A stretch of 64,000 nt of DNA, taken from contig VXIS01000229.1 in assembly GCA_008704415.1 (NCBI GenBank), positions 1 through 64,000 of the forward strand, given 5' to 3'. Shown here one piece after another: positions 35,885-45,539 of the stretch. Position 1 is the first letter of the stretch; every line of letters starts with the position of its first letter. Below the pieces are notes generated by a model. The model saw only the letters and a program-made list of their open reading frames with translations, was not told where the DNA came from and ran no database searches. A program made the translations under genes and the position numbers. Origin of the DNA: Sphaerosporella brunnea (Eukaryota; Ascomycota; Pezizomycetes; Pezizales; Pyronemataceae).

Positions 35885-36983
35885 CTACCTCCCGGGGCCA
35901 CCAGGACCAACAGTGTAAACGCCGACCGCATAGCCGGCTCTAACAACGCCCAAATCCCACGCCATCCTAACCGAGTCCTTCAGCAAATCCACCTTTGTCC
36001 CCTCAACCTCATGCCAACTAACGGGGCACTCGACAACCGGGATGCCCTTATACGCAGCCAACAGCAACACCTCAATATCAAAAATCCACCCCTCGGTCCT
36101 CAGGTCACTAAACACGGCGCCCACGGCCTTTCGCGAGAACAGCTTGAAGCCACATTGAGTATCGCGGATCTCGCGCACGCCGACAGTCTTGAGCAGCGTG
36201 TGGAACGAATGCATCAAGAAGTTACGGATGAACGAGCGCTTTACCACCGCGTCGGTTTTGACCATGTGGGCACGGCTGCCGACTGCGATGCCATAGTTGG
36301 ATTTCTCGATCTCGCTGAGTGAGGCCATCAGTGATGAGAGATCCGAGAATTTACTCGCCCCGTCGGCGTCTGCAAAGATTGCGTAGCGCCCTCGCACGTG
36401 CCTCATCCCGTGGGCTACCGCCCCGCCTTTGCCGCGGTTGCGCTCGAGAATGATCACCCGCATCTGCTCCGGCTTGATTAGGTCATTGTGGGCCAGCGCG
36501 AAGTCGAGTGCTACGTGAGATGTCCCGTCGCTGCTGCCGTCATCGACTATCAGGATCTCCCAGTCATGAGGATAGGCGGCGGTCAGGAATTCGACGGCTT
36601 CTTGGAGCATTGCTGGGAGGCGGGCGCGCTCGTTGTAGGCTGGCACCACGACGGAGATGGTGAGGGCTGCGGGGGTGGTGAAGGCATCTGGCAGGGGCAG
36701 CGGCGAGGAGTGCTGGCCGGTGCTGGTGGTGGTCAGGTATGTTCGCTCGGAGGAGGTGGAGGGCCGTGGGTGGTGCGCGATCAGACGGAGGAGAAAATAG
36801 GCCTGTTTAAGTTACCATTACTAATTAGCTTTATATGCGGGAGTGCCTGGATCATGCAGAGAGGGGTACAAAGGTTAATCCTGTTGAAACGAGGAGCACA
36901 AAGGCGGTAATGATGTAGGCGGGCGGGATTTGGAGGAGTATTCGGGGGTCGAAGAATAATTCAAAGGGGTCTTCGGGAGACAT
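35885..36983 (-). CDS. ALG5: Dolichyl-phosphate beta-glucosyltransferase
   Basis: Two exons, 36870-36983 and 35885-36802, joined across a 67-bp intron (GTACCC donor, AAACAG acceptor, phase 0), give 343 residues, near the 334 of yeast Alg5. An N-terminal membrane helix spans the junction (AYIITAFVLLVSTG, then LTF). The GT2 family core follows: VVPAYNERARLP, ILIVDDGSSDGTS, NRGKGGAV, ADADGASKFSD (DxD), GSRAH, and DTQCGFKLFSRKA with the conserved EGWIFDIEVLLLA. The enzyme makes dolichyl-phosphate-glucose from UDP-glucose on the cytosolic face of the ER for N-glycan assembly. It is divergent from the UTP3 relic, sharing an upstream region of about 400 bp. Confidence 0.95.
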
Positions 36984-37409
36984 GATTGCGGCGGGCGTCG
37001 TGGAACGAGAAGGAGTGAAAGACGCAGCAGCAAGAGAAAGGAGTGGAAGGAAGTGAAGTGAAGGACAGTTGACGCGTCGCTGTCGGGTGTTTAGGTGTTC
37101 ACTTCCTGATCGTCGGCATTCTCCTTGCGACAGGCAGGGGGAGCTGCTGAGAAGAGAGAGCTATCTCGGTATCCCTGTCGATCTGTCGGAGTTTTCCCGA
37201 GCAGCCACGAGGGAAGGAGGAGGGTAACGGCTTGTGGCTGTGGCTGTGGCTGTGGCTGTGGCTGTCATCTCGGGGCACGTGCTTTCCGAGTGATCTGACA
37301 TGCCTCGCTCAGCGCGCCAAGCCATTCGCACGGTAATCCCTGCAGAAAAAGTTCTCCGGCAACCCAACCCCGTCCGATCCAATCCACAAGCAATCGACCA
37401 CCAGCAACA
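36984..37409. promoter_or_regulatory. Divergent promoter region between ALG5 and the UTP3 relic
   Basis: Start codons of the two divergent loci bracket this stretch. It contains a TGTGGC hexamer repeat (about six units, 37232-37265). No TATA box is obvious. The role is inferred from position only. Confidence 0.4.
37232..37265. repeat. TGTGGC hexamer microsatellite
   Basis: About six contiguous copies of TGTGGC inside the ALG5 upstream region. Confidence 0.85.
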
Positions 37410-38870
37410 ATGGCCGTTCCACCACCACCACTTCTCGTGCGGGCCCGCGCGAAGTCAACCCGAAGGATGCAAAGATCGGCGCCGTCAACACGAGGAGGAC
37501 GAGATTCATCTTTAACGCGATCAGGTGGCGCTGGAGACTTTGAGTGGTGGAAGTGGGAGGCGGGATGCGAAGGAGGAGGAGTTTACCGATGAGGAGGAGG
37601 TGATGGGGTTGGGCGAGTACGGGTACAACGATTCAGAGGAAGACGACGAGGAGGAGGAAGAAGCGGCGAAGGGCTGGGGAAGTAGCGAGAAAAATTCCTG
37701 GAGGAGGAAGTAGATGCGCTCAGGATCCAGTCGAGGCATCTCGCGGGGATGGCGGCAGGTGATTTCTCATTCGATGACTGCTCCCACTACCACCTCCACC
37801 GTGCTTAAGCTTTCGAAATCTACGACCGTCACCGAAACCCTAGCTACCAAACTCACCGACGCGCCCGAAGACCGCCTTAAGCTGCCACATACCCGCCATC
37901 CTGAGTTCGCACCTCTCACGCAGGAGTTTTTGGCGCTGCAGAACTTGTTCCTCGCGCTGGAAATGAGTGTAATGGCTGTGACAATTGTGGGTGAAACCGA
38001 GAAGTCCTCGGCTGTGGTTAGGAAGTGGAAGGTCGTTTCTACATATTTGGGTGTGTTCAGTATGTACTTTGCCATTTCGACGGACGCAGGGAAGGAAGAC
38101 GACGGTGATATGGATTGGGTTCGAGAGCATCCAATTATGAGTGCACTCCTGAGCGTGTGGCAGGCTTGGGAGAAAGTCAAGGACGAGCGCGTGGAGTGTA
38201 TCGAGGCGCACGTGGAGCGTATCGAAGAAGCTTGGGAAAACATCAGCGGCGAAAAGGGCGGAAACCGAAGCTCGACTCGGAAGACGAGTCCAACAGCGAA
38301 GGCTCAGACTCGGACGTTTCCGATAGCGCAGTGCAAGTAGTCAAGAAGCTGCGGGCCACGACCATCAAGGAGGACTTTACCGACTTCGACGGCCTCACAG
38401 CAATCCCCTCCAAGACTACCAAGAAAGGCCGCGAATGCGAACGACGACCTTGGAGAGGAATCAGTGCTCAACACTACCGACGAGGAGGAGGAGTCAAACC
38501 GCAAGAGGAACCTACGGTTCTACAGCTCAACTAGAAATCTTCCAAGCGTGACGCGGCGTCCAGAGGTGCTGGCGGTGATGCGGATATCCCTCACCATGAA
38601 TGGAGGAAGGAACGCGAGCTGCAGTTGCGTGCCGAGGCCAGCGGCAACGCGATCTGGGTGTCGGTGCGGACTTGTCTGACGGCGAGCCTGACTCGCCGCC
38701 CCCAGTCTGCCACTCCCACAGACGACCTGGACAACGAATACTACGAGCTCCCCGCAGTAACATCTAAGAAGCGCAAAGAAGACAAGCTGGCGTTGCAGCA
38801 GGGCGCTTACGGTGGTGAGGCTACCGGTATTAAGAAGAATATCGTCAAGAGTACAAAGTTTAGATCGTAG
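37410..38870 (+). pseudogene. SAS10/UTP3 ribosome-biogenesis gene, multiply frameshifted
   Basis: Fragments in family order lie in alternating frames: AGPREVNPKDAKIGAVNT (37439 on), DQVALETLSGGSG with an acidic run ending GWGSSEKN, LEEEVDALRIQSRHLAGM, DDFSFDD-type end (GDFSFDD), LKLPHTRHPEFAPLTQEFLA, VVSTYLGVFSMYFAI, REHPIMSALL, DFTDFDGL, RKRNLRFYSS, and the C-terminal ATGIKKNIVKSTKF with a stop at 38868-38870. At least six frame changes are needed. Two family segments are also missing: the tyrosine-rich stretch after WGSS, and about 75 residues before the GGEATGIKK tail. Sas10/Utp3 is a nucleolar U3 processome component, normally essential. Either another copy exists, or the locus is decayed, or the assembly is poor here. 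Confidence 0.8.
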
Positions 38871-41557
38871 TCGTTGCGGGGTTGCTTGTACATATACAAA
38901 AGTCTCAGGTGGGCGGGGTGGCGGTGGATTGCTTGAGGCGTTAGCAGAACTCGAGGCGGCTGTAGGGGTTGATAATCACGGTTCGATTAGGTACGTTTCT
39001 GGACGTGACTTAAGTTTAGGTAAACTTACACTGTAGATTATTGCGCCTGGGATCGGTGTGATCCACAGGTACCAACGGAGGATTGGCGGAAGCTGTGCGT
39101 ACTGCAAGCTAGCCTACGGGCTGTATAGCAGAACGCCCTATACCTCTAGAGTATGTAATGTGGCCATACCTAAACATTTGTTTTTCTCACAAATTATCTA
39201 CGGACAACCGCGCCTCGATTTTCTTGGTCCAGCAAATCGATAGGAGTCTGAGTGCCGGCGCTTAACTGCAAATGTGACTCGATTCACCTGCGCGTAAAAG
39301 CGCAGAGTGATGATATCCAGTGAAGCAACAATGGCGTCTTCATACAGCTCATGCAGCCCACAGCCAGCTGCGAGTCAAAATGCCAGCCCGGCTCCTTGAT
39401 CAGTCCTCGAGGAGTCGGTAAAGGAAACCGTCAAGTTGGCAGGACTCAGCGGATCCGAAATTGTGGGCGCCGCCCTTGTGCCTCATGGTTCCACGATAGT
39501 TACGCTTGACCTTGATTGAGCCACGACAGAGGAGGGTTTGTTCACTTTCTACACTGCGGCGGAAAAAGACGAGAGGTTCACACTCGGTAATGGGGATTTG
39601 GAACAGTCAGCGGATGGCGGATCGCAATTGAGTTCTTGCTCTACGAGGGCAGATATTTACCAGAGTTGCCAGCTCGAAATCCTGCCATTAACGGCATCAT
39701 GATGTTATCTTGGCCGCATTTAGCTCTTTGTAAGGCATACCTATAATAATCGTGGAGAGCCAAAAGATCGGGAAGGGTTGGCCTCCTTAATGTCGCCCAA
39801 CGAAACGGCAAGAGATGGAACAGGCCGTCGAGGGCCTGCCTATAGTGATGGACACAAGCCGAGCCGGGTCGAGCCCGTTGCCCTGGGAGCCGAGCTTTGG
39901 CTCGAGCTAGGTGGTCGTAGAATACTCTAGATGTCCGTCGTTGGAACATTCAAACAGTGGAGCAGCTGTGGCGTCCTCTGTAGGCTAACTGCAATTTGAA
40001 CACACACTATCATCTACAGATCTCTCTGCACTGACATTAAGTCATCATCATGGCGGCACCAGACACAGTCTCCGACGGCGCTGGTGCCTATGTAGCAGAA
40101 CAGGAAATCCAGGCCTTGTACAAGAGGACGGCCGGGAGCTGGGGTAGGAACTTTGCCTTGAAGTCCCGGCCCGCTTTACGCGAAGAGATCGAACGCCGGG
40201 ACCAAATTAAGGCTGGGAAGAGCTCCGATCAGGCCCGGGTCGACACTGATTGCTGCTGCTGCTTTTCTCCGGGGTCATTCACTCCAGCAACGTCGTTACC
40301 AGATGCCCAACGCAGCTAGCCGACTCCAGTGGAAAAGTCTGCACCACGCTCTTGCTTTGTGCCGCACTGTCGCAAATACGGCAAGAGAGGGGACAAGCCC
40401 TCGTCACAGGAGATGTCCACTCGCAGGAAGAACTGCCTCTCCCCGCCTCGAACCCAGCGATATACTTTTCCCCTGCGTTGAAAACGACGCTGCAAACGTC
40501 ATATTGGCAGGCGATAAACCTGGAGTACGTGTCCGCGGGCTGCTTCATTTCGAGATTGGGAGATGAAGAGAGTGTGGAGGACAAGGAGAGACGAGGGCTT
40601 CGCCGAGTCTGAGGATGCTCTTGCCGATTGCCACGACGAAGATGGTGCATAAACTTCCGTGCCTGCTCCGTTGCTTCAGCGGCGAGCTTTTGAAAAGACC
40701 GTGTTCGAGCGCTTAGTCGTTCACTGTTTCTGACTTCGCTTTTCCTTTCTTTTTGACAGACTGCGCCCGTTTATTATTGACCGTGTGTCACGATTTTAAA
40801 GACCGTGGCAGAGTGCATATTACGAATAAATCAGGGAAAGAGCTTCTTGATGAAGTGCCAGACCAATTTAGATGCGGGTGGGGTGCTACACAAGGCGGTG
40901 TCGTCAACAACCCTCTGACAAAACTCAAAATAAAGGTATAGGAAATACCGCCTTGATGAGCTCTATAAATTTACGAGCGAACACCGGTGTGGTGACCACA
41001 CGGCAAGCCATCTGTACAACGCGCCGCACAATTTGAGTTATTGGGACAACGATTCGAAGCCGGACGTAGACTCGTAGGTCATGGTTGGGAGTCAAGCGTT
41101 GCTTCACAGCTAGCACTCGCATCACTTCAATTCTACAACAGTCTACCACCACCAACCACAGGTCTACCAGCTTCATATGACCCCGGGAGTTGTGCAGTCG
41201 CTCCGCAATTCCTCTCGCTGGCACTCGTTCTATGGCTCCGTTCCACAATGCTAGAGCTTCGCAGTCGCTCCGCAGTATCGTCGCTAAAGCTCCTCCACGG
41301 CACCAGAATGCGAGAGCTTCAATCACCAGGCCCTGCAAGTGAAATACAGCGGAGACCGGAAGTTCAGTGGATGGAAGGTGCGTGGTATTTAGACACTGAG
41401 AGGGGCAGGCGATTTCACACTTAGCACTGTGCTCTATTCCAACATTACACGCCACTGCCGGCAGTGTTCAATGAGAGAGCGTGCATGGGCTCTCGGCGCG
41501 AATGATCTCGCCCATGAAATAGGTGCTATCAAAATTCCCTATAAAAAGGAATAATCA
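38871..41557. other. Gene-poor stretch with a solitary hAT-like end
   Basis: No gene recognised. At 39844 the sequence tagtgatggacacaagcc matches the left end of the hAT element at 43533 but has no partner end nearby, so it is a relic. Open frames at 40050-40319 (plus) and 40925-41455 (minus, 176 residues) show no domain and are not called as genes. Confidence 0.45.
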
Positions 41558-41674
41558 GCTACGGTCATAGAACACTGAAAGCACGGCTTCCCGTCCGCTC
41601 AGCCCTAGTTAAGCAGTGTATCGCGAGGTTAGTACTATGGTGGGTGACCACATGGGAATCCCTCGTACTGTAGT
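41558..41674 (+). rRNA. 5S ribosomal RNA gene
   Basis: About 117 nt. The core ggcttcccgtccgctcagcc, a TTAAGC internal promoter element, the GAGGTTAGTA segment and GGTGGGTGACCACATGGGAA match fungal 5S rRNA. The 5' CTACGGT pairs with the 3' ACTGTAG to close helix I. A run of five T follows directly, as a Pol III terminator. It is a single dispersed copy, as usual in Pezizomycotina. The ends are set by helix I and could differ by one or two bases. Confidence 0.9.
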
Positions 41675-42945
41675 TTTTGTTTTGCAGTGTATCTACGGCT
41701 TATCTATTTTACTTACCGCTCGAGAACTAAGCGCTGGGTGTTGGTTGGTCTTGAGGTTCCGTGGCTGCGGGGGCTGGCTGTGTATTTGCGATTGCAACTA
41801 CGATAAAGGTCCGGTGGAGGCCACCAAATTCTGCATACTGTGCAGTCCTAAATGGAGGACTTTCATTATGTAGGACCAGGCTAAATCTCATCAGGAGTGA
41901 TGTGGCTAGCCAGACTAAGTTCAGGGGCAAAGAAATGCGCATACCTCTTGGAAAAAGCATATGGCTGTGCTGTCACTTCTCGCTCCACGGGCATGGCCTC
42001 TCTATGTCAAGCAAGGAGTATGACGAACACAAACCTTCTTGCGACAAGCCCGGTTCAATGAAGGAGCATCATTTTTGGTGGGTATGAGGTATGAGAGAAT
42101 CCAGCCATAGCAATACATTCGTCCATGCTGGGCCAGAGGGTAAGGAAACTCTCGGTGAGTTTTAAACCGATATAGGTATACGCAGAGAGAACAGAGAAGA
42201 AAAATAGAAAGTAAGCAAACAGGATGTGAAGTTCAAAAGGAATGGACCACGAGAGGGAGATTAAAAAAAAGCGGCAGAAAAATGGGTATCCACTTACTTG
42301 CCGTTTGGCGTTGTATGTAATCAGTGAACACCAGGCTGGTACATGATTATTGGGGCACCTAGAGGGAGAGTCAACTTGGTTCTCTTCGGGGCAACAAACC
42401 AATGAGAGGGCGTAAAGCCAGCGCATGGTGCGGTGTGATATACAGTACTAGGACAATGTTTCGCCTAAACCCCTGTTTTTGGCTGTTTTACACCAAAAAT
42501 GCCCATATTCGAGCAATCATAACTCCACCACAGCATAACAGAAAATTTTGGATGGTCTTTGAAGTGATAGAGAAATCCATAGGATTTCAATAATTATGGT
42601 GACATTGTGAAAACCGGGGCGTTGTGGTGGAGTGAGGAGCTGGATTCGTAAAATGAAGGCGTTGTCACGGCCCCATACAAAACCTCGAATTTTCGAGCTC
42701 TCCCAACCACCTCCCAGCTCATTGCACCTTCAGATTTTGAAAACTTTGAGCGCCCTTTCAGGAGGCAAAGTTTCAGGTGGTTCCCAAGCTCGTCCTCGAA
42801 GGCTGAATTTTTAGAACCTGAGGAAGGGTAGCTGAACATGGCTACTTTGTCTGTAAAATGGCAAAGCTGCGAATCTTTTGTCCCCTGACTGTACTAAAGA
42901 CCTACTATGGGAATGTTATTCTTATTGTTTCTATTTCCTGACCTA
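41675..42945. other. Stretch between the 5S gene and a MITE
   Basis: No gene recognised. A minus-strand frame at 42055-42426 has a hydrophobic stretch (FELHILFAYFLFFFSVL) but no family signature. Confidence 0.4.
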
Positions 42946-43192
42946 CCGTATTATCTCATTTAAGAGTCACACTTTTAAGCGGTCTTGGCGCGTACCAGCG
43001 CGTTTTCAACTCACTCCAAAATGCATGAAATGCTTTCTATGTGCGATTCTGAGGTGCTTCAAGTAATCTTTTTGCTGGCGAAAATTAAAGATGGCCCGCT
43101 TTCGAGCTTTTGGAGCCTTAAACGTCGAAAATTTCCTAATTAGGGTGAAAATTGCCTAATTAGAGGAGTGACTCTTAAGTGAGATAATACGG
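42946..43192. mobile_element. 247-bp MITE with TA target duplication
   Basis: Terminal inverted repeats of about 25 bp with a single mismatch start CCGTATTATCTCA and end TGAGATAATACGG. Both sides are flanked by TA (42944-42945, 43193-43194). The interior contains two close copies of TCCTAATTAGGGTGAAAA-like sequence and no coding frame. TA duplication and A/T-rich ends fit a Tc1/mariner or pogo-type mobiliser. Confidence 0.8.
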
Positions 43193-43532
43193 TATCTGGA
43201 TAACAAAGTGAAATTATTGATGCTATCTCATGGGTCAACTGCGGCTTGAAAGGTTGCTAGTAGGCATATCGGCCTAGCGTGTGACAGTCAAAGTAAAAGT
43301 CGTGACAGTCATGACCGCTCTACCATACCAAAATAGGGATGTACTGTTCCCGAATGGGCAGGCAGCCACCATAAGCCACGGGCACGGCTGTTCAAGAAGG
43401 CAAATCGTGGCACAACATATGACAGCCAAGACTTGACAATGTGACATGACATGTTCCGTAGGAACGGAACTGCAAGATCTCCGCCATTGACCGCCATCTC
43501 CAGCCGCGGTACTTAGCTCTTTCTCCACAGAG

Positions 43533-44287
43533 TAGTGATGGACACGAGCCGGCTCGAATCAATCCTTCAAGGCCAGCTCGAGCTGGCTCGGCTCGTGGAG
43601 GTGGAGGCTCGGGCTCGCGTCCGAGCCTTGGGTGTCAGCTCGAGCCAGCTCGAGCTGTTCTGCTTTACCACATAATTGTAATAGTATTCAACATATCTAG
43701 GAATATAAACTGACTACAATTCCTCGGCATCCGAATCATTGTCACTATCTAGTAGTGATTCCTGATGGGTATTGGGAACCGGAACCTCATCGCCACTGTG
43801 AATCTCTCCTGCATCCTTCTTGCTTAACCTTTCACGTTCCCACTGCTCCACATCATCCTGCCCCAACCAGCTTTTAAGCAACAAGCAAGCGCTACATGAG
43901 GCTTCTAAGAGCCTGTTTCGCTTTTTGGAGATAAGATCTCCCGGTTGGGAGAAAAGACTCTCAGCCAGGATACTTGTGGTATAGACGCATATTAGCAAGC
44001 ATTCAGTGAGTATACCCCAGTTCCCTGATAGCTTTTTAAAATAAGCAGCACGCTCATCCGGGGGCAGTGCATCCGACGATTTGTCTGCCATAGCTGCACG
44101 AAGTTGGTAGTTATGGGTAGGTAGGTAGTATTGGGTTGCGTGACGGGAACAAGCGACCCGAAGTTTGTATATGATTATCTGTTTTCATTGTATATCCCTC
44201 GCCCCGCCCCATCAGAACCCCCAATCACCGATCATGGTGAAAACTCGAGCCAGAAGCTCGAGCTGGCTCGGCTCGTGTCCATCACTA
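43533..44287. mobile_element. 755-bp non-autonomous hAT transposon
   Basis: Perfect 8-bp target duplication CCACAGAG at 43525-43532 and 44288-44295. Terminal repeats start tagtgatggacacgagcc, with subterminal clusters of AGCTCGAGCTGGCTCGGCTC. A minus-strand frame at 43714-44091 (125 residues) contains ESLFSQPGDLISKKRNRLLE and CLLLKSWLG, a remnant of the hAT C-terminal dimerisation region, and ends in an acidic tail. The catalytic core is missing, so the element needs a helper. Confidence 0.9.
43714..44091 (-). pseudogene. hAT transposase C-terminal remnant
   Basis: 125-residue open frame lying fully inside the hAT element. The match is to the family's dimerisation motif (SISKRR-NRL...CLKSWL pattern, here LISKKRNRLLEASCSACLLL). 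The DDE core and zinc finger are absent. It is open from ATG to stop, so expression as a small dimerising protein is possible but unproven. Confidence 0.65.
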
Positions 44288-44500
44288 CCACAGAGGTCGC
44301 ACTCTTTGATGAGGTGCTCTCTGCTCTGCCACTTGCCTGAGAGACAAAACCAACATTCGTCGGAGTCTCTCTTGCGAAGCTTCTCCTCGAGGTAGGGTGC
44401 TGTAATCGCATGCCCGGTGAGGAGTCGGTAACTAATACCGGGCTGAACGGTGGTAGCATTTCAAGAAGGCCGCCATGTAGCGCACTCCCGCTGGGCTACA

Positions 44501-45539
44501 TCGCGCCCCATGGCCGCACACCCGCCCTCGTGGCCCCGCTTCTTCTGATCTCTCTCTCTAGTCACAAACAGTGCACCGAAGAATTTTCATCGCTTGATTC
44601 TGAATTTATCTCCGTTCTTCGCATTTTACGTTGATTCAGCCAATCAGCATGTTTGTCGCTTGGCGCTCGGCCGCCAGAGTAAAACACTCCCAGACAAAGA
44701 AAGTCATTTCTCTTTTTTATTCCGAAGATTGGTGAAGTATTATTGCCCAGAAACATCCACAGTTTACCTTAAGCTTAGCCATCGAGGTCGTTTCGATGTG
44801 GATCACATCGCCTCAACCTGAGAACTGTTACCACCCACCATCTTGCAATCTTTTGGGAAGTTCAGAGATATAGATATTTTTACAGACGTCCCTCTTGTAT
44901 AAAGGATTCATGTCGCAAGCTATCCTATTCACAACAACACCCTTTTTGTCTTACTGGTTTCTTGAGACGCCGGCACGCTTTACCTCGCTGGATCACCAAA
45001 AGCTGGAAGATAGAGCTCTTCGTGATCGCCATGGGCACAGCAGCGGTAAGGGACGCTTGGAAGATTAGGTAGATTGATTTTCAAGTTCCCAGGACGACAG
45101 GCAGTCATAATGGAAACTCACAGTCCCTAAATTACATACTTGTAGGCCATAGTCGAGGATAACGTCAGGTGTGTGGCAGGATTTCTTGCAAATTCCGGGC
45201 CTCAAACCGTCTAGTCGGACGTATTACTCCTCCCCCAATAAATTCTGTCCCAGTCGTGTCCGTGGGAGGACATGGGCACTTTGACGGCCGCGACGACTCC
45301 ACCGCCGAGATATTCCCGTCATCCCGTCAAGCTTGGATCCGGACGCTTTGGGGACGATTTCAAAAGCTGCTGGGGGAAGTAGACTATAAAGCCTTGTGCT
45401 TTGTTCTTCAACACCCTACCTCCTCCCTCCTGCCTCATAACCCCCTACCCATCAAAATTAACAACCGCCCGAATAAAGAAAGTAAAGCGACATCAAACAA
45501 ACAACTCACAAACAAACCATCGACAATCAGCAGCACTAA
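44501..45539. other. Intergenic stretch upstream of the exon-cassette gene
   Basis: No gene recognised. A TATA-like CTATAAA lies at 45384-45390, about 150 bp before the start codon of the next gene, followed by a pyrimidine-rich then A-rich leader; this is a plausible core promoter. Confidence 0.5.

Larger units (their letters stand above)
43274..44500 (-). mobile_element. LINE ORF2 relic split by a hAT insertion
   Basis: On the minus strand from about 44470 the frame reads RLLTGHAITAPYLEEKLRKR, then DSDECWFC (zinc knuckle) and SREHLIKECD, the C-terminal region of a Tad-like LINE. It stops at the hAT target site (44288-44295) and resumes left of the hAT at 43524 with a degraded tail (RWRSMAEILQF). 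Boundaries are approximate. It belongs to the same LINE lineage as the relic at 50585-50905, distinct from the one at 584. Confidence 0.65.

Noticed and set aside
39844..39910. Possible third hAT element starting tagtgatggacacaagcc
   Set aside because: Only one end was found and no target duplication, so it is noted as a relic and not called as an element.
40925..41455. Minus-strand 176-residue open frame
   Set aside because: No family signature, no splice context, and it overlaps low-complexity repeats of CGCAGTCGCTCCGCA; treated as chance.
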